Assembly: GCA_003222675.1 (NCBI GenBank)
Contig: QHWT01000055.1
Span: 164,287-228,286 of the forward strand
DNA: 64,000 nt
Direction of reading: 5' to 3'
Source of the DNA: Acidobacteriota bacterium
GTDB lineage: Bacteria > Acidobacteriota > Vicinamibacteria > Vicinamibacterales > 2-12-FULL-66-21
Shown: positions 7,706 through 16,160 of the stretch, piece by piece
How the letters are laid out: each line of letters opens with the position of its first letter
How positions within the stretch are numbered: position 1 is the first letter of the stretch
Made by a program: the position numbers and the translations under genes
Notes under the pieces: model-generated
What the model saw: only the letters and a program-made list of their open reading frames with translations
What the model was told of the DNA's origin: nothing
The model's database searches: none

Positions 7706-9271
7706 ATGCGACTCCGATTGAACCTGCAGTGGACGGTCCTCCTGCTCGTGGCGAGCGGAATGACCTTGATTCTGGTGCTCTCCGACTACTTCCACGGGGT
7801 CATGACGCGTTCCATCATCGAGGACGCGCGGTACAACCGAGCGGTCGGTCAGACTGTCGGCATCGCCGAGCGCATCGTCACCTTGCAGCTGTTCATCAAC
7901 GACGACGCGTTGAGGCGCGACATTGGTCTGGTGGCGGCGCGCCGCGATTTCCGGCAGATCGATGTCTTTGAGTCGTCGCCTCACGGGTTACGCCTCGCGG
8001 CAAGCACGGCGCCGGACGCTGAGCGTCTGCCGGCTCTCGACGAGAACAGTCACGACAACGAGCTCGGAGAGATGGAGCACCCCCTCCCGGCGGTCGTGAC
8101 GATGGAGGTGATGCGCGGAGGCGTCCGGCACTGGCTGATTTCGGTCGCGCTCAAAGAGCGCCGCGGAACCGGCTACGTCGCGGCGCTGGTGGCCAAGAAT
8201 TCGGACCGTCAGTTTCTCAGCCGCCTGCAGCTTCAGCATAACCTCGTCGTGGGCGGCGCGATGGCGGTCTGCGTAGGGCTGTTGTGTCTTCTGTTCCTCT
8301 TCTTCTTTCGACGGCCGGCCCGCGACATCGTGCAAGCGATGGCGTTGGCACGCGGCGGCAATCTGGCATCGCGGGTGGAGGTCCGGCGGCGAGACGAGCT
8401 CGGCGCGATTGCGCGCGGATTCAACACGATGATGGACGACATCAGCGCGCGCGACCGCGAGCGCGAGGCGCTGATGACAACGATCAACGGCTTCAACCGC
8501 GACCTGCAGCGGGAGGTAGATGCAGCCACTGGCGAGTTGCGCTCCGCTAATGAGGCGCTGTTTCAATCGCAGCAGCGGCTCGGCCGGTCCGAGCGGCTGG
8601 CCGCCATGGGACAGGTCGCCGCATCGCTGGCGCACGAAATCGGGACGCCCCTGAATTCGATTTCCGGTCATATCCAGTTGCTCGCGCGCCGTCTGCGGCG
8701 GGACGCTGATGCGCAGCGGCGGCTCGACATCGTGAATCAGCAGATTGACTTCATCGTCCGAATCGTACGCGCGCTGCTTCAGCGAACGCACAAACGGTTG
8801 ACCGTGCTGCGGCCTACGGATCTGAATGCACTGGTGGACGAGGTGCTTCGCCTGGTCGGGCCGACGCTCGACGCGCACGCGATCGAAGTGTCTGCCGCGC
8901 TGCAGCCCGCTCTGCCGGCGGTGCTTGCGGATCGCGATGGCCTCCAACAGGTTTTTCTCAACCTGATCAACAACAGCATGGATGCCATGTCGCGCGGTGG
9001 TCGACTGGAGATTGCGACGCGTCTGAACCAGCACGCGCGCATCGCTGAAATCGATGTGCGCGATACAGGCCCGGGCATCCCGCCGGAAGCCGCTGAGCAG
9101 CTCTTCGAGCCGCTGTGCACGACGAAAGCGACCGGCAGCGGGTTCGGCCTGGCCATCGTACGCGAAATCGTGCACGCGCACGGCGGCACGATCGACGTCG
9201 GACAGGAACCTGGTGAAGGGGCGACGTTCCGCCTGCGGCTGCCGCTGGCTCAGGACGTGGCGATTGCATAA
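7706..9271 (+). CDS. Membrane sensor histidine kinase (NtrB/AtoS-like)
   Basis: A 521-residue protein with two membrane segments (about residues 9-27 and 178-200) enclosing a periplasmic sensor region of about 150 residues. A HAMP linker, a HisKA domain with the phospho-acceptor in LAHEIGTPLNS (about residue 310) and a HATPase_c domain with DTGPGIP and GSGFGLAIV follow. It is 18 bp upstream of, and surely co-transcribed with, a sigma54-dependent response regulator, so it is the likely cognate kinase. The periplasmic domain has no recognised fold, so the ligand is unknown. A candidate target promoter lies just downstream of the pair. Confidence 0.93.
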   Translation: MRLRLNLQWTVLLLVASGMTLILVLSDYFHGVMTRSIIEDARYNRAVGQTVGIAERIVTLQLFINDDALRRDIGLVAARRDFRQIDVFESSPHGLRLAASTAPDAERLPALDENSHDNELGEMEHPLPAVVTMEVMRGGVRHWLISVALKERRGTGYVAALVAKNSDRQFLSRLQLQHNLVVGGAMAVCVGLLCLLFLFFFRRPARDIVQAMALARGGNLASRVEVRRRDELGAIARGFNTMMDDISARDREREALMTTINGFNRDLQREVDAATGELRSANEALFQSQQRLGRSERLAAMGQVAASLAHEIGTPLNSISGHIQLLARRLRRDADAQRRLDIVNQQIDFIVRIVRALLQRTHKRLTVLRPTDLNALVDEVLRLVGPTLDAHAIEVSAALQPALPAVLADRDGLQQVFLNLINNSMDAMSRGGRLEIATRLNQHARIAEIDVRDTGPGIPPEAAEQLFEPLCTTKATGSGFGLAIVREIVHAHGGTIDVGQEPGEGATFRLRLPLAQDVAIA

Positions 9272-9289
9272 AAAGGCATAGGTGTACGC

Positions 9290-10681
9290 ATGTCCCGCGA
9301 GCGCCCGCGCATTACTGTCGTCGACGATGACTTGGTGACCTGCGAATTGCTCTGCGAGGTGTTCGCCCAGGAGGGCTTCGACACCGAGTACGCGCAGAGC
9401 GGGGAATCCGCGCTCGTGTCCATGGCCGCCAGCTGTCCCGACGTGCTCGTGAGTGACATCCGTATGAAAACGCGCCTGGACGGGCTCGCGCTCCTCGAAC
9501 GCGTGCGGCACCACTATCCGTCCACTCCCGTCGTGCTGATCACGGCGTTCGGATCGATCGAGACTGCCATTCGAGCGGTCAAAGACGGCGCGTTCGACTA
9601 TGTCAGCAAGCCGTTCGACATCGGCATCCTCGTATCGACCGTGCGGCGGGCACTGTCCATACAATCGTGTCCGGCTCCGGAGCTCGCGCAAGACGACGAG
9701 CCTGCGGCGCAACTCAGCGGAGAGTTGATCGGTCGAAGTCCCGCCATGCTGGACGTCTACAAGCTCGTTGCGCGCGTCGCTGACTCGCCGGCCGCCGTGC
9801 TCATTACCGGCGAGTCGGGATCGGGGAAAGAGCTCGTCGCGCGCGCGATCCACATGCACGGCACGCGCCACAGGCAGCCGTTTGTCGCCGTCAATTGCGG
9901 CGCGCTGCCAGAAACGCTCCTCGAGTCCGAGCTGTTTGGGCATGTCCGCGGGGCGTTCACCGGCGCCGTCGCGAACCGGCGGGGCCTCTTCGAGCAGGCG
10001 GCCGAAGGGACTGTCTTCCTTGACGAAGTCAGCGAGATGAGCCCCGCGCTTCAGGTGAAGCTGCTGCGTGTGCTACAGGAGCGCGAGGTCGTGCCAGTCG
10101 GCGGCAGCGTGCCGGTTCCCGTGCGGGCGCGGGTCATTGCGGCGAGCAACACCGATCTCGAACACCTGTCGCTCGGTGGAGGATTCAGGCGCGATCTGCT
10201 CTATCGATTGAACGTCATCAACATTCAGTTACCGCCGCTGCGCGCGCGCGTCGACGACATTCCGCTGCTCGTGCGTCACTTCCTGCGTAAATACGCTCAG
10301 GACTCGTCGCATCCGACGGCCGTGAGCGAGAGCGCCGCTCGCCTGCTCGCCGCGTACCCCTGGCCGGGGAACGTGCGGGAGCTCGAGAACATGATCGAAC
10401 GGGCGATCACGCTCAGTCCGGGACGCATCATCACCGACGACGATTTGCCGGCGCACATTCGGCAGACGCCCACGACTCAGCCGCCAGCTGACTTGGTGGT
10501 TCCCGATGCCTGCGACGCGGCGATGTTTTCAGGTCTTCCGACCATCGACGCGCTCGAGTGCCGCTACGTGCGCCACGTGCTTCAGGCCGCGAAGGGTAAC
10601 CGGAAGGCGGCCGCAAAAATCCTCGGCATCAACCGCAGAACGCTTTACCGAATGGCGGTTCGCTTCGGCCTTCAGATGTAA
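9290..10681 (+). CDS. Sigma54-dependent response regulator (NtrC family)
   Basis: A 463-residue activator. The receiver domain (residues 1-125) begins ITVVDDDLVTCELL and has the phospho-Asp in VLVSDIRM. The AAA+ domain has Walker A GESGSGKE (about residue 173), the sigma54-contacting loop GAFTGA (about 222-227) and Walker B-like GTVFLDEVSEM. The C-terminal Fis-type helix-turn-helix is in AKGNRKAAAKILGINRRTLYR. With an intact GAFTGA it should remodel sigma54 RNA polymerase. It follows its kinase gene and precedes a perfect -24/-12 promoter at 10807, making the downstream biosynthetic operon its most likely target (inference). Confidence 0.95.
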   Translation: MSRERPRITVVDDDLVTCELLCEVFAQEGFDTEYAQSGESALVSMAASCPDVLVSDIRMKTRLDGLALLERVRHHYPSTPVVLITAFGSIETAIRAVKDGAFDYVSKPFDIGILVSTVRRALSIQSCPAPELAQDDEPAAQLSGELIGRSPAMLDVYKLVARVADSPAAVLITGESGSGKELVARAIHMHGTRHRQPFVAVNCGALPETLLESELFGHVRGAFTGAVANRRGLFEQAAEGTVFLDEVSEMSPALQVKLLRVLQEREVVPVGGSVPVPVRARVIAASNTDLEHLSLGGGFRRDLLYRLNVINIQLPPLRARVDDIPLLVRHFLRKYAQDSSHPTAVSESAARLLAAYPWPGNVRELENMIERAITLSPGRIITDDDLPAHIRQTPTTQPPADLVVPDACDAAMFSGLPTIDALECRYVRHVLQAAKGNRKAAAKILGINRRTLYRMAVRFGLQM

Positions 10682-10683
10682 TC

Positions 10684-10736
10684 TGTGGGGCACATTGTCG
10701 CGCCGCAACGGCCTCGCGCGGACAAAATGCCACACG
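10684..10736. promoter_or_regulatory. Imperfect inverted repeat, candidate activator site or terminator
   Basis: The left arm 10684-10700 (TGTGGGGCACATTGTCG) pairs with the right arm 10720-10736 (GGACAAAATGCCACACG) with a few mismatches, and inner GCGC bases extend the pairing. It begins 3 bp after the regulator stop codon and ends about 70 bp before the -24 element. That distance suits an upstream activating sequence for an NtrC-family protein. It has no T-tract, so it is a poor intrinsic terminator, although that role is not excluded. Confidence 0.45.
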
Positions 10737-10806
10737 GCGCTCCGGCCTTGACGCTGCGAAACAGCACTTCATAAGTCCTGCTGCTGTCGACGACCGGTCT
10801 GTTCGA

Positions 10807-10822
10807 TGGCACCTGGATTGCT
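10807..10822 (+). promoter_or_regulatory. Sigma54 (-24/-12) promoter
   Basis: TGGCAC, five bases, then TTGCT. The GG at 10808-10809 and the GC at 10820-10821 are separated by exactly 10 bp, as sigma54 requires. Predicted transcription start is about 10833, giving a leader of about 45 bases before the GTG of the first operon gene. The preceding gene encodes a sigma54 activator, which strengthens the call. Confidence 0.75.
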
Positions 10823-10878
10823 CCAGCGCAGTCACAGTACCGGCACCCCATCACGGGCATACACGATTCTCGCAATCA

Positions 10879-11295
10879 GTGAAGTTCATCGACGAAATCC
10901 ACGTCGACGTGCCCGGCCGCTCCGCGCTGGCATCGTTGTTCGTCGACCCCGACGCGGATTATCTCGAGGATCACTTTCCGGGGGCGCCCATGCTGCCGGG
11001 ACTTGTCATGCTCGAAGCTGCCGTGCGTGCGGCTGCCGCCATATGGCTCACGCGTGAACAGTCGCCGGTCGCGGTGTCAATGCTCGATCGGCTGGAGCGC
11101 CTCCAAGTCGTGCGGCGCGTCGTGCCGGGTGAAACCGTGGTCGTCAACGCGGAAATCATAGAGCCAACGGAAAACCGCGACACCCAGATGTTCAAAGCCA
11201 CGGGCGATGTGACTGGGCAGATCGTCATGCGCGCGAGATTTCGGCTGCGATCGCTCGATGCGGAGCGTGCGGCATCGCGGTCGACGAGGAGGTGA
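10879..11295 (+). CDS. FabZ-like 3-hydroxyacyl-ACP dehydratase (hotdog fold)
   Basis: A 138-residue hotdog protein starting at GTG. It keeps the FabZ/FabA signature DHFPGAPMLPG with the catalytic His at about residue 32 and the Glu in VMLEAAV. The family dehydrates 3-hydroxyacyl-ACP to trans-2-enoyl-ACP in fatty acid or polyene chain building. It is the first gene after the sigma54 promoter and is followed by an ACP gene 4 bp after its stop, so the two should be co-translated. No strong ribosome site precedes the GTG. A second, degenerate hotdog protein is encoded at 17255, so this copy is probably the catalytic one. Confidence 0.85.
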   Translation: MKFIDEIHVDVPGRSALASLFVDPDADYLEDHFPGAPMLPGLVMLEAAVRAAAAIWLTREQSPVAVSMLDRLERLQVVRRVVPGETVVVNAEIIEPTENRDTQMFKATGDVTGQIVMRARFRLRSLDAERAASRSTRR

Positions 11296-11299
11296 CCAC

Positions 11300-11713
11300 G
11301 TGGTACTGACGCGAGACGAGATCGGCGAACGGGTGGCAGGCATTCTGGTTCAGGCGCTGGGCGTCAGCCGCAGCGAGATCACCACTGAAACATCCCTGGC
11401 GGGCGACCTCGAAGCGGAATCGATCGACTTTCTCGACATCGTCTTTCGGCTCGAGAAGGAGTTCGGGATCGAGGTGTCGCGGGGCGAGCTGTTCCCTCAG
11501 GAGCTGCTGCGGGACGCGGCGCTCGTGACGAATGGGCGTTTGACCGAGGCAGGCGCCGCAACGCTTCGCGAGCGCTTTGCGTTTGCGGACCTTCCTGAGT
11601 TGCGGCAAGGGGCCAGCGTCGATGAGCTGATGACCGATCTGCTGACGGTCAATCTCATCATCGATTACGTCGACAGCAAGCTGCGGCTTGCCGCGACCGT
11701 GCCGCAGGGATAG
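11300..11713 (+). CDS. Acyl carrier protein with C-terminal extension
   Basis: 137 residues from the GTG at 11300, which is preceded by a strong GAGGAGGTG ribosome site overlapping the dehydratase stop. The phosphopantetheine attachment Ser is in LEAESIDFLDI, followed by the usual acidic helix (LEKEFGIEVS). Normal ACPs are about 80 residues; here about 55 further residues continue past helix III, ending in LLTVNLIIDYVDSKLRL. The cluster carries its own AcpS at 12460 that could load it. The extension could be a docking segment for the KS pair or the reductase; that is inference. Confidence 0.88.
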   Translation: MVLTRDEIGERVAGILVQALGVSRSEITTETSLAGDLEAESIDFLDIVFRLEKEFGIEVSRGELFPQELLRDAALVTNGRLTEAGAATLRERFAFADLPELRQGASVDELMTDLLTVNLIIDYVDSKLRLAATVPQG

Positions 11714-11737
11714 CGTCTCCGGCGCTGGTTCGGATCA

Positions 11738-12448
11738 GTGGCCGCGATGAATACGGAAGAAGCCGCCCGACCCGGAGCGTCCTGCGATCGCCAGAGCCCT
11801 CAGCAACTGATCGATGCGGCGGCGCCGGTCTTTGCGGTTCTGGCCGGGCGCCGCAGCGTCAGGCAGTTCTCGCCGGAGATCCCGCCGAGAGAGCTGGTCC
11901 TGCGCGCGATCGAGGCGGCTACGCACGCCCCTTCGGGCATGAACAAGCAGCCGTGGCGATTTGTGGTGATCGCCAACGCGGGCGTCAAGACAGAAATGGT
12001 CGCGAGAGTGAGCCGTGAAATCGAAACCATTCTCGCGCTGCTCGCGGGCGACGAATACGCGGACCGGGTTGCGGACTACCTGCGTAACTACGCGACGCTG
12101 TTTCGCAGCGCGCCGGTGGTCATTGCGGTTCTGTACCGCGAGTACGGACAGGTGATCGCCAGCCTCCTCGAGCGGTCGAATCTCGCGTATGCCGACAACC
12201 AGGAGGAGGCCGCCAACCCGGCCATGCAGAGCGTGTCGGCGGCCATCCAGAACCTGCAGCTTGGGGCGCACGCCGTCGGTCTCGCCACGTGCTGGATGAC
12301 GGCGCCGCTCTTCGCGAGACGACAACTGCACGCGCTGCTCGACGTGGAAGAACCCTGGCAGCTCGCCCCGATCGGCTACGCCGCATCGGTCAACAACAAC
12401 GGACCTCGCCGCCTGCGCCTCGATCGGGTCGTGCGGTTCATCGAGTGA
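11738..12448 (+). CDS. Nitroreductase-family flavoenzyme
   Basis: About 236 residues (GTG at 11738; ATG at 11747 is an alternative). RRSVRQFSPEIPP and ATHAPSGMNKQPWRF are the classic FMN-binding N-terminal motifs of the nitroreductase fold, and NLQLGAHAVGLATCWM is the conserved C-terminal helix. The fold includes nitroreductases, flavin-dependent dehydrogenases such as the azoline oxidases of peptide pathways, and BluB. Inside a ketosynthase operon it could desaturate or reduce a carrier-bound chain. The exact reaction cannot be assigned. It lies 24 bp after the ACP gene. Confidence 0.85.
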   Translation: MAAMNTEEAARPGASCDRQSPQQLIDAAAPVFAVLAGRRSVRQFSPEIPPRELVLRAIEAATHAPSGMNKQPWRFVVIANAGVKTEMVARVSREIETILALLAGDEYADRVADYLRNYATLFRSAPVVIAVLYREYGQVIASLLERSNLAYADNQEEAANPAMQSVSAAIQNLQLGAHAVGLATCWMTAPLFARRQLHALLDVEEPWQLAPIGYAASVNNNGPRRLRLDRVVRFIE

Positions 12449-12459
12449 GACAGGATTCA

Positions 12460-12855
12460 ATGATCGTCGGTGCAGGAATAGACGTCGCACCCATCAGCCG
12501 CGTCTCGCGGCTGGTGCGCGATCACGCGGCCACGCTGGAGCAGGTATTCACCGAGCAGGAGCGAGCCTTCTGCGAAAACGGTACGAGCCGGCATCGGGAG
12601 GCGCGATACGCGGGGATATTTGCTGCCAAAGAGGCCGTCATGAAGGCGCTCGGCACCGGGTGGCGATCCGACGTTCAGTTCGCGCACATCGAGACTCGAG
12701 ATGTCGCCGCGCCCGGCGAAGCCGTGCTGCGAGGCCCCATTCGCAAGGTCGCGCACGACCTGGGGGTCGCTCGCATCCTCCTCAGCATCGCCGCGACGGC
12801 CGATGCCGCCATGGCAGCCGCGGTTGCGACGCGCGGCGACAATGACGCGCGGTAA
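12460..12855 (+). CDS. acpS: Holo-[acyl-carrier-protein] synthase
   Basis: 131 residues from the ATG at 12460, close to the usual AcpS length. The magnesium/CoA motif GIDVAPISRV at the N-terminus and FAAKEAVMKALGTG in the middle are diagnostic. It transfers 4'-phosphopantetheine from CoA to the active-site Ser of an ACP. Its place two genes after the ACP suggests a dedicated loader for this pathway, in addition to whatever copy serves primary metabolism. Its end overlaps the start of the next gene by 14 bp. Confidence 0.92.
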   Translation: MIVGAGIDVAPISRVSRLVRDHAATLEQVFTEQERAFCENGTSRHREARYAGIFAAKEAVMKALGTGWRSDVQFAHIETRDVAAPGEAVLRGPIRKVAHDLGVARILLSIAATADAAMAAAVATRGDNDAR

Positions 12856-13531
12856 GGCGGCCGCGATGGCGCTCACGGTAACGGTTCTCGCGGGGCGGCA
12901 TGCCGAGCCTGCCACCTGGAACGACGTGGTGGAGAGTTACGAGCACGTGCGCGATTACACCGCGGCTTACGAGAAGGAAGAGCGCGCCATCTCCAATGGT
13001 GATCGGCAGACAATCCGTCTGTGGTTTCGAAAGCCCCTGGACGTGCGGCTCGAATGGCTGAACGACAAGGGCCAGATCGATCAAACGGCGGTGTACCGCG
13101 CGGGACACAACGACGGCAAGGTCATGGCGCGGCGCAGCGGGCTGCTTGGCGGCCTCGCGGGCACCGTCGCGCTCGATCCCCACGATCGGCTCGCCCTTCA
13201 GGATTCGCGGCATCCGATTACCGAGGTCGGGCTCGGCCACATCATCGAGCGCGTTTCAGACGGGATTCGGCGCGGGCAGCTCACAGCGGCTCCCGTTCGT
13301 GAGCTCCTTCTCGACGCCAGACCCGCGAATCGGTTTGAGTTCGAAGCCTTGTCAGGCCGCGGCGTGCTCGGGATGGAAGACGCGCGTCGCGCGGTCGTCT
13401 GGATCGATCGCGAGCTGAAGCTTCCGATCAAAGTGGAAGTACTCGGGGCGAACGACACCCTCCTCGAGCGGCATCGCTTCAAGAATCTTCGCGTCAACGT
13501 CGGTCTCACGGACAAGACGTTTGCGCTCTGA
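12842..13531 (+). CDS. DUF1571-type exported protein (LolA/LppX-like)
   Basis: 229 residues from the ATG at 12842, with an N-terminal signal peptide (GKAAAMALTVTVLAGRHA). The body has alternating strands with DYTAAYEKEERAISNGDRQ, RKPLDVRLEWL and GHNDGKVMAR, which match the DUF1571 pattern. I infer a LolA-like lipid-binding half-barrel. LolA-like proteins in aryl-polyene and flexirubin clusters help deliver the lipid product to the outer membrane, so a periplasmic chaperone role is plausible here. The start overlaps acpS. Family assignment is from remembered motif pattern, not a search. Confidence 0.75.
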   Translation: MTRGKAAAMALTVTVLAGRHAEPATWNDVVESYEHVRDYTAAYEKEERAISNGDRQTIRLWFRKPLDVRLEWLNDKGQIDQTAVYRAGHNDGKVMARRSGLLGGLAGTVALDPHDRLALQDSRHPITEVGLGHIIERVSDGIRRGQLTAAPVRELLLDARPANRFEFEALSGRGVLGMEDARRAVVWIDRELKLPIKVEVLGANDTLLERHRFKNLRVNVGLTDKTFAL

Positions 13532-13542
13532 AGGCGAACAGA

Positions 13543-14868
13543 ATGATGTCGAGGCGCATTGTCGTGACGGGCATGGGGGTTGTGACGCCGATCGGCAACT
13601 GCGTTGCTGAGTTCTGGCAGGCGCTCCTCGATGGTCGCTCGGGCGTGGGTCCGGTGCGAGCGTTTGCCGTCGATGGGTTTTGTCCGACGTACGCGTCGGA
13701 GGTGAAAGATCTCGAGACGGACCGCGCGGGGCTGCCGCGAAGGAAGCTGAAGGTGATGGGCCGCCACGCGCAATTGGCGTTCTGCGCCGCGCAGGAAGCC
13801 TGGTCGGACGCCGGTCTGGCAGCGCATCCGCCCGTGGAGGATCGCTCGCGTATTGGCGTCCTCCTCGGTATCGGCATGCTCAACGCGGACGTCGTGGAGC
13901 TCGGCCGCGCGTTCTATGCGACAGCGCATGCGCGGAGTACAAGCGCCGGCCTGTCCGATGCGTCCGGCGATTCATTCGATACAGTCGCCTTTGGCCGGTG
14001 GGGCGCGAGCGAAATGCTGCCTCTCTGGCTGCTGCGGCATATACCGAACCTCGCGGCCGCCCACATTTCCATCGCCCTCGACGCGCAGGGCCCGTCGAAC
14101 ACGATTACTACCGGCTGCGTGTCGGGCGCGAACGCGCTCGGCGAAGCGGCGCGGCTGGTTGCCAGGGGGGCCGCAGACATCATCCTCGCGGGAGGCGCGG
14201 ACGCGCGCGTCAGCCCTCTCGCGATGCTGAGATATCGCGATCTTGGATGGCTGGCGACGCGCGATGACATTGATCCTGCGGCAGTGAGTGCGCCGTTCGA
14301 CGCCGCCGCCGCCGGTTTCGTCACTGGAGAAGGCGCCGGCGTCATGGTCCTCGAAGCACTCGATCATGCACGCGCGCGGGGAGCGCGTGTGTACGCAGAG
14401 CTGGCCGGCTACGGTGCCGCGAACGACGCGCATGATGTTCTGGAGCCGGATCCTGAAGGCCGCGGACTTGCCCGCGCGGTTTCCGTGTGCCTCGAGCGAA
14501 GCGGTCTGCAGCCGCCGAATATCGACGCGCTGTTTTCACCCGCCACGGCCGTCCCTGCGTTCGACCGCGCCGCCGCGTCCGCGCTGACGAGGACGTTCGG
14601 TTCCTTGCGGGCGCGTCCCGCAACAACCGCGACGCGTTCCATCGTCGGGCATACGCATGCCGCATCCGCAGCGCTCGACTGCGTGGCGGCCGTCAAGTCG
14701 ATTGGCGAGTCGAAGCTTCCAGCGACGCTGAATCTTCACCACGCGATCGCCGATCTGCCGCTAGTGACCGGCACACCGTACGCCGGCGACATCTCGACGG
14801 CGCTAGTCTCGGCGTACGGATTCGGCGGACATGCTGCAGCACTCGCGTGGCAAAGGTGTTGCGCATGA
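13543..14868 (+). CDS. Beta-ketoacyl synthase-like protein, degenerate active site (KS-beta candidate)
   Basis: 441 residues with the full FabF/KAS-II fold. The nucleophile Cys192 is kept in ITTGCVSGAN. The first catalytic His of the AHGT motif is replaced: the aligned segment is ALFSPATAV, with Pro333 at the His position. The Lys five residues before the second His is Arg365, while that His is kept (His370 in IVGHTHAAS). The next gene is an intact ketosynthase overlapping by 4 bp. The pair therefore resembles the KS-alpha/chain-length-factor heterodimer of type II systems, except that classic chain-length factors lose the Cys instead. Function as a partner subunit is inference. Confidence 0.88.
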   Translation: MMSRRIVVTGMGVVTPIGNCVAEFWQALLDGRSGVGPVRAFAVDGFCPTYASEVKDLETDRAGLPRRKLKVMGRHAQLAFCAAQEAWSDAGLAAHPPVEDRSRIGVLLGIGMLNADVVELGRAFYATAHARSTSAGLSDASGDSFDTVAFGRWGASEMLPLWLLRHIPNLAAAHISIALDAQGPSNTITTGCVSGANALGEAARLVARGAADIILAGGADARVSPLAMLRYRDLGWLATRDDIDPAAVSAPFDAAAAGFVTGEGAGVMVLEALDHARARGARVYAELAGYGAANDAHDVLEPDPEGRGLARAVSVCLERSGLQPPNIDALFSPATAVPAFDRAAASALTRTFGSLRARPATTATRSIVGHTHAASAALDCVAAVKSIGESKLPATLNLHHAIADLPLVTGTPYAGDISTALVSAYGFGGHAAALAWQRCCA

Positions 14869-16160
14869 ACCGGCACGTGGTCATCACCGGAGTCGGCGTC
14901 GTCTCGCCGGTGGGCATCGGCATCGAGGAGTACTGGCGCGGTCTCACAGGCGGACGCTCGGGAGTCGGACGTATCAGCCGCTATGACGCGTCCGCTTTTC
15001 CCGTGCAGATCGCCGCGGAAGTCCGTGGGTTCATGCTGGCCGACTACACAGATGCTCCCGGGACGTTCGTCGCGAGCGATGGCCGTTCGGTCCCGCTCGA
15101 TCTGCGCACGCAGTACGCCCTTGCGGCGGCGGACATGAGCGTGCGCGACGCGGGAATCGAGGAGTGCGGCGTGTGGAGTGACGCGCATCTCTATTTCGGC
15201 GCGGGGGAAGGGGGCAACGACCTCGCGATGCTCTCGCGCATCGTCACTCCGGCTTCGTCGCGCGTCGACGGATGCGACGTCGCGTCGCTGCTGGCGCGCG
15301 CCGACGCGAGACTGTTCTCGGTGCAGGATCAGTTGATCGAGCCGACGGTTCCCGCGTCGCTCATCGCGCGGCGGTACGGGATCGGCGGCGAAGTGACGAC
15401 GTGCCTGACCGCGTGCGCGGCGAGCGCACAGGCGATCGGCGAGGCGATGCGCCGCATTCAGGAAGGAGACTGCGATCTTGCGCTCGCCGGCGGCGCGCAT
15501 GCGATGACGACGCCGCTCGACGTTCTGGGGTTCGCCATGCTCTCCGCGCTCTCGTGTCGGAACGACGCACCGGCGCGCGCGTCGCGACCCTTCGATCGGC
15601 ATCGCGATGGGTTCGTGCTCGGCGAAGGCGCCGGCGTGCTGGTCCTCGAGGAGTCCGAACGGGCGAGACGGCGAGGCGCGCGCATCTATGGCGAGCTCGC
15701 CGGGTACGGCACGGCCAACGACGCCTACCGTGTGACCGATATGCATCCGGACGCGCGGGGGGCGGCGCGCGCGATAACGAGCGCGCTTGCCGATGCCGGA
15801 ATTGACGCCGAGGAGATTGGCTACATCAATGCGCACGGGACGTCGACCGTTGAGAACGATCGCGCCGAGACGCTCGCGCTCCATCACGTGCTCGGCGACG
15901 CCGCGCGGGAGATTCCAGTCAGCTCCACGAAATCCATGACGGGGCACGCTGTGGCGGCGGCGGGTGCCCTCGAGCTGATTGCCGTGCTCCTCGCGCTTCG
16001 GGAACAGGTGATGCCGCCGACTATCAATCTCGAGACCCCGGATCCCGAATGCGATCTCGATTACGTGCCGAATCGCGCCCGCGCGCACGAGTTCACGACG
16101 GCGCTATCGAACTCGTTCGGGTTCGGCGGACAGAACGTCGCGTTGGTGGTTCGCCAATGA
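14865..16160 (+). CDS. Beta-ketoacyl-ACP synthase, intact catalytic triad (KS-alpha candidate)
   Basis: 431 residues from the ATG at 14865, which overlaps the previous stop as ATGA. Cys184 (CLTACAAS), His324 (INAHGTST), Lys356 and His361 (STKSMTGHAVAA) complete the condensing-enzyme active site. It should catalyse decarboxylative Claisen condensation of malonyl-ACP with the growing acyl-ACP. Translational coupling to the degenerate KS upstream supports a heterodimer. The cluster has no malonyl transferase, so malonyl units probably come through the housekeeping FabD. The next gene starts within its stop codon. Confidence 0.93.
   Translation: MNRHVVITGVGVVSPVGIGIEEYWRGLTGGRSGVGRISRYDASAFPVQIAAEVRGFMLADYTDAPGTFVASDGRSVPLDLRTQYALAAADMSVRDAGIEECGVWSDAHLYFGAGEGGNDLAMLSRIVTPASSRVDGCDVASLLARADARLFSVQDQLIEPTVPASLIARRYGIGGEVTTCLTACAASAQAIGEAMRRIQEGDCDLALAGGAHAMTTPLDVLGFAMLSALSCRNDAPARASRPFDRHRDGFVLGEGAGVLVLEESERARRRGARIYGELAGYGTANDAYRVTDMHPDARGAARAITSALADAGIDAEEIGYINAHGTSTVENDRAETLALHHVLGDAAREIPVSSTKSMTGHAVAAAGALELIAVLLALREQVMPPTINLETPDPECDLDYVPNRARAHEFTTALSNSFGFGGQNVALVVRQ

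Noticed and set aside
7988-9943. A 651-codon open frame on the minus strand
   Set aside because: It lies wholly antisense to the sensor kinase and regulator genes, which have clear domains. The translation is rich in Arg/His/Glu with no motif, as expected for high-G+C shadow frames.
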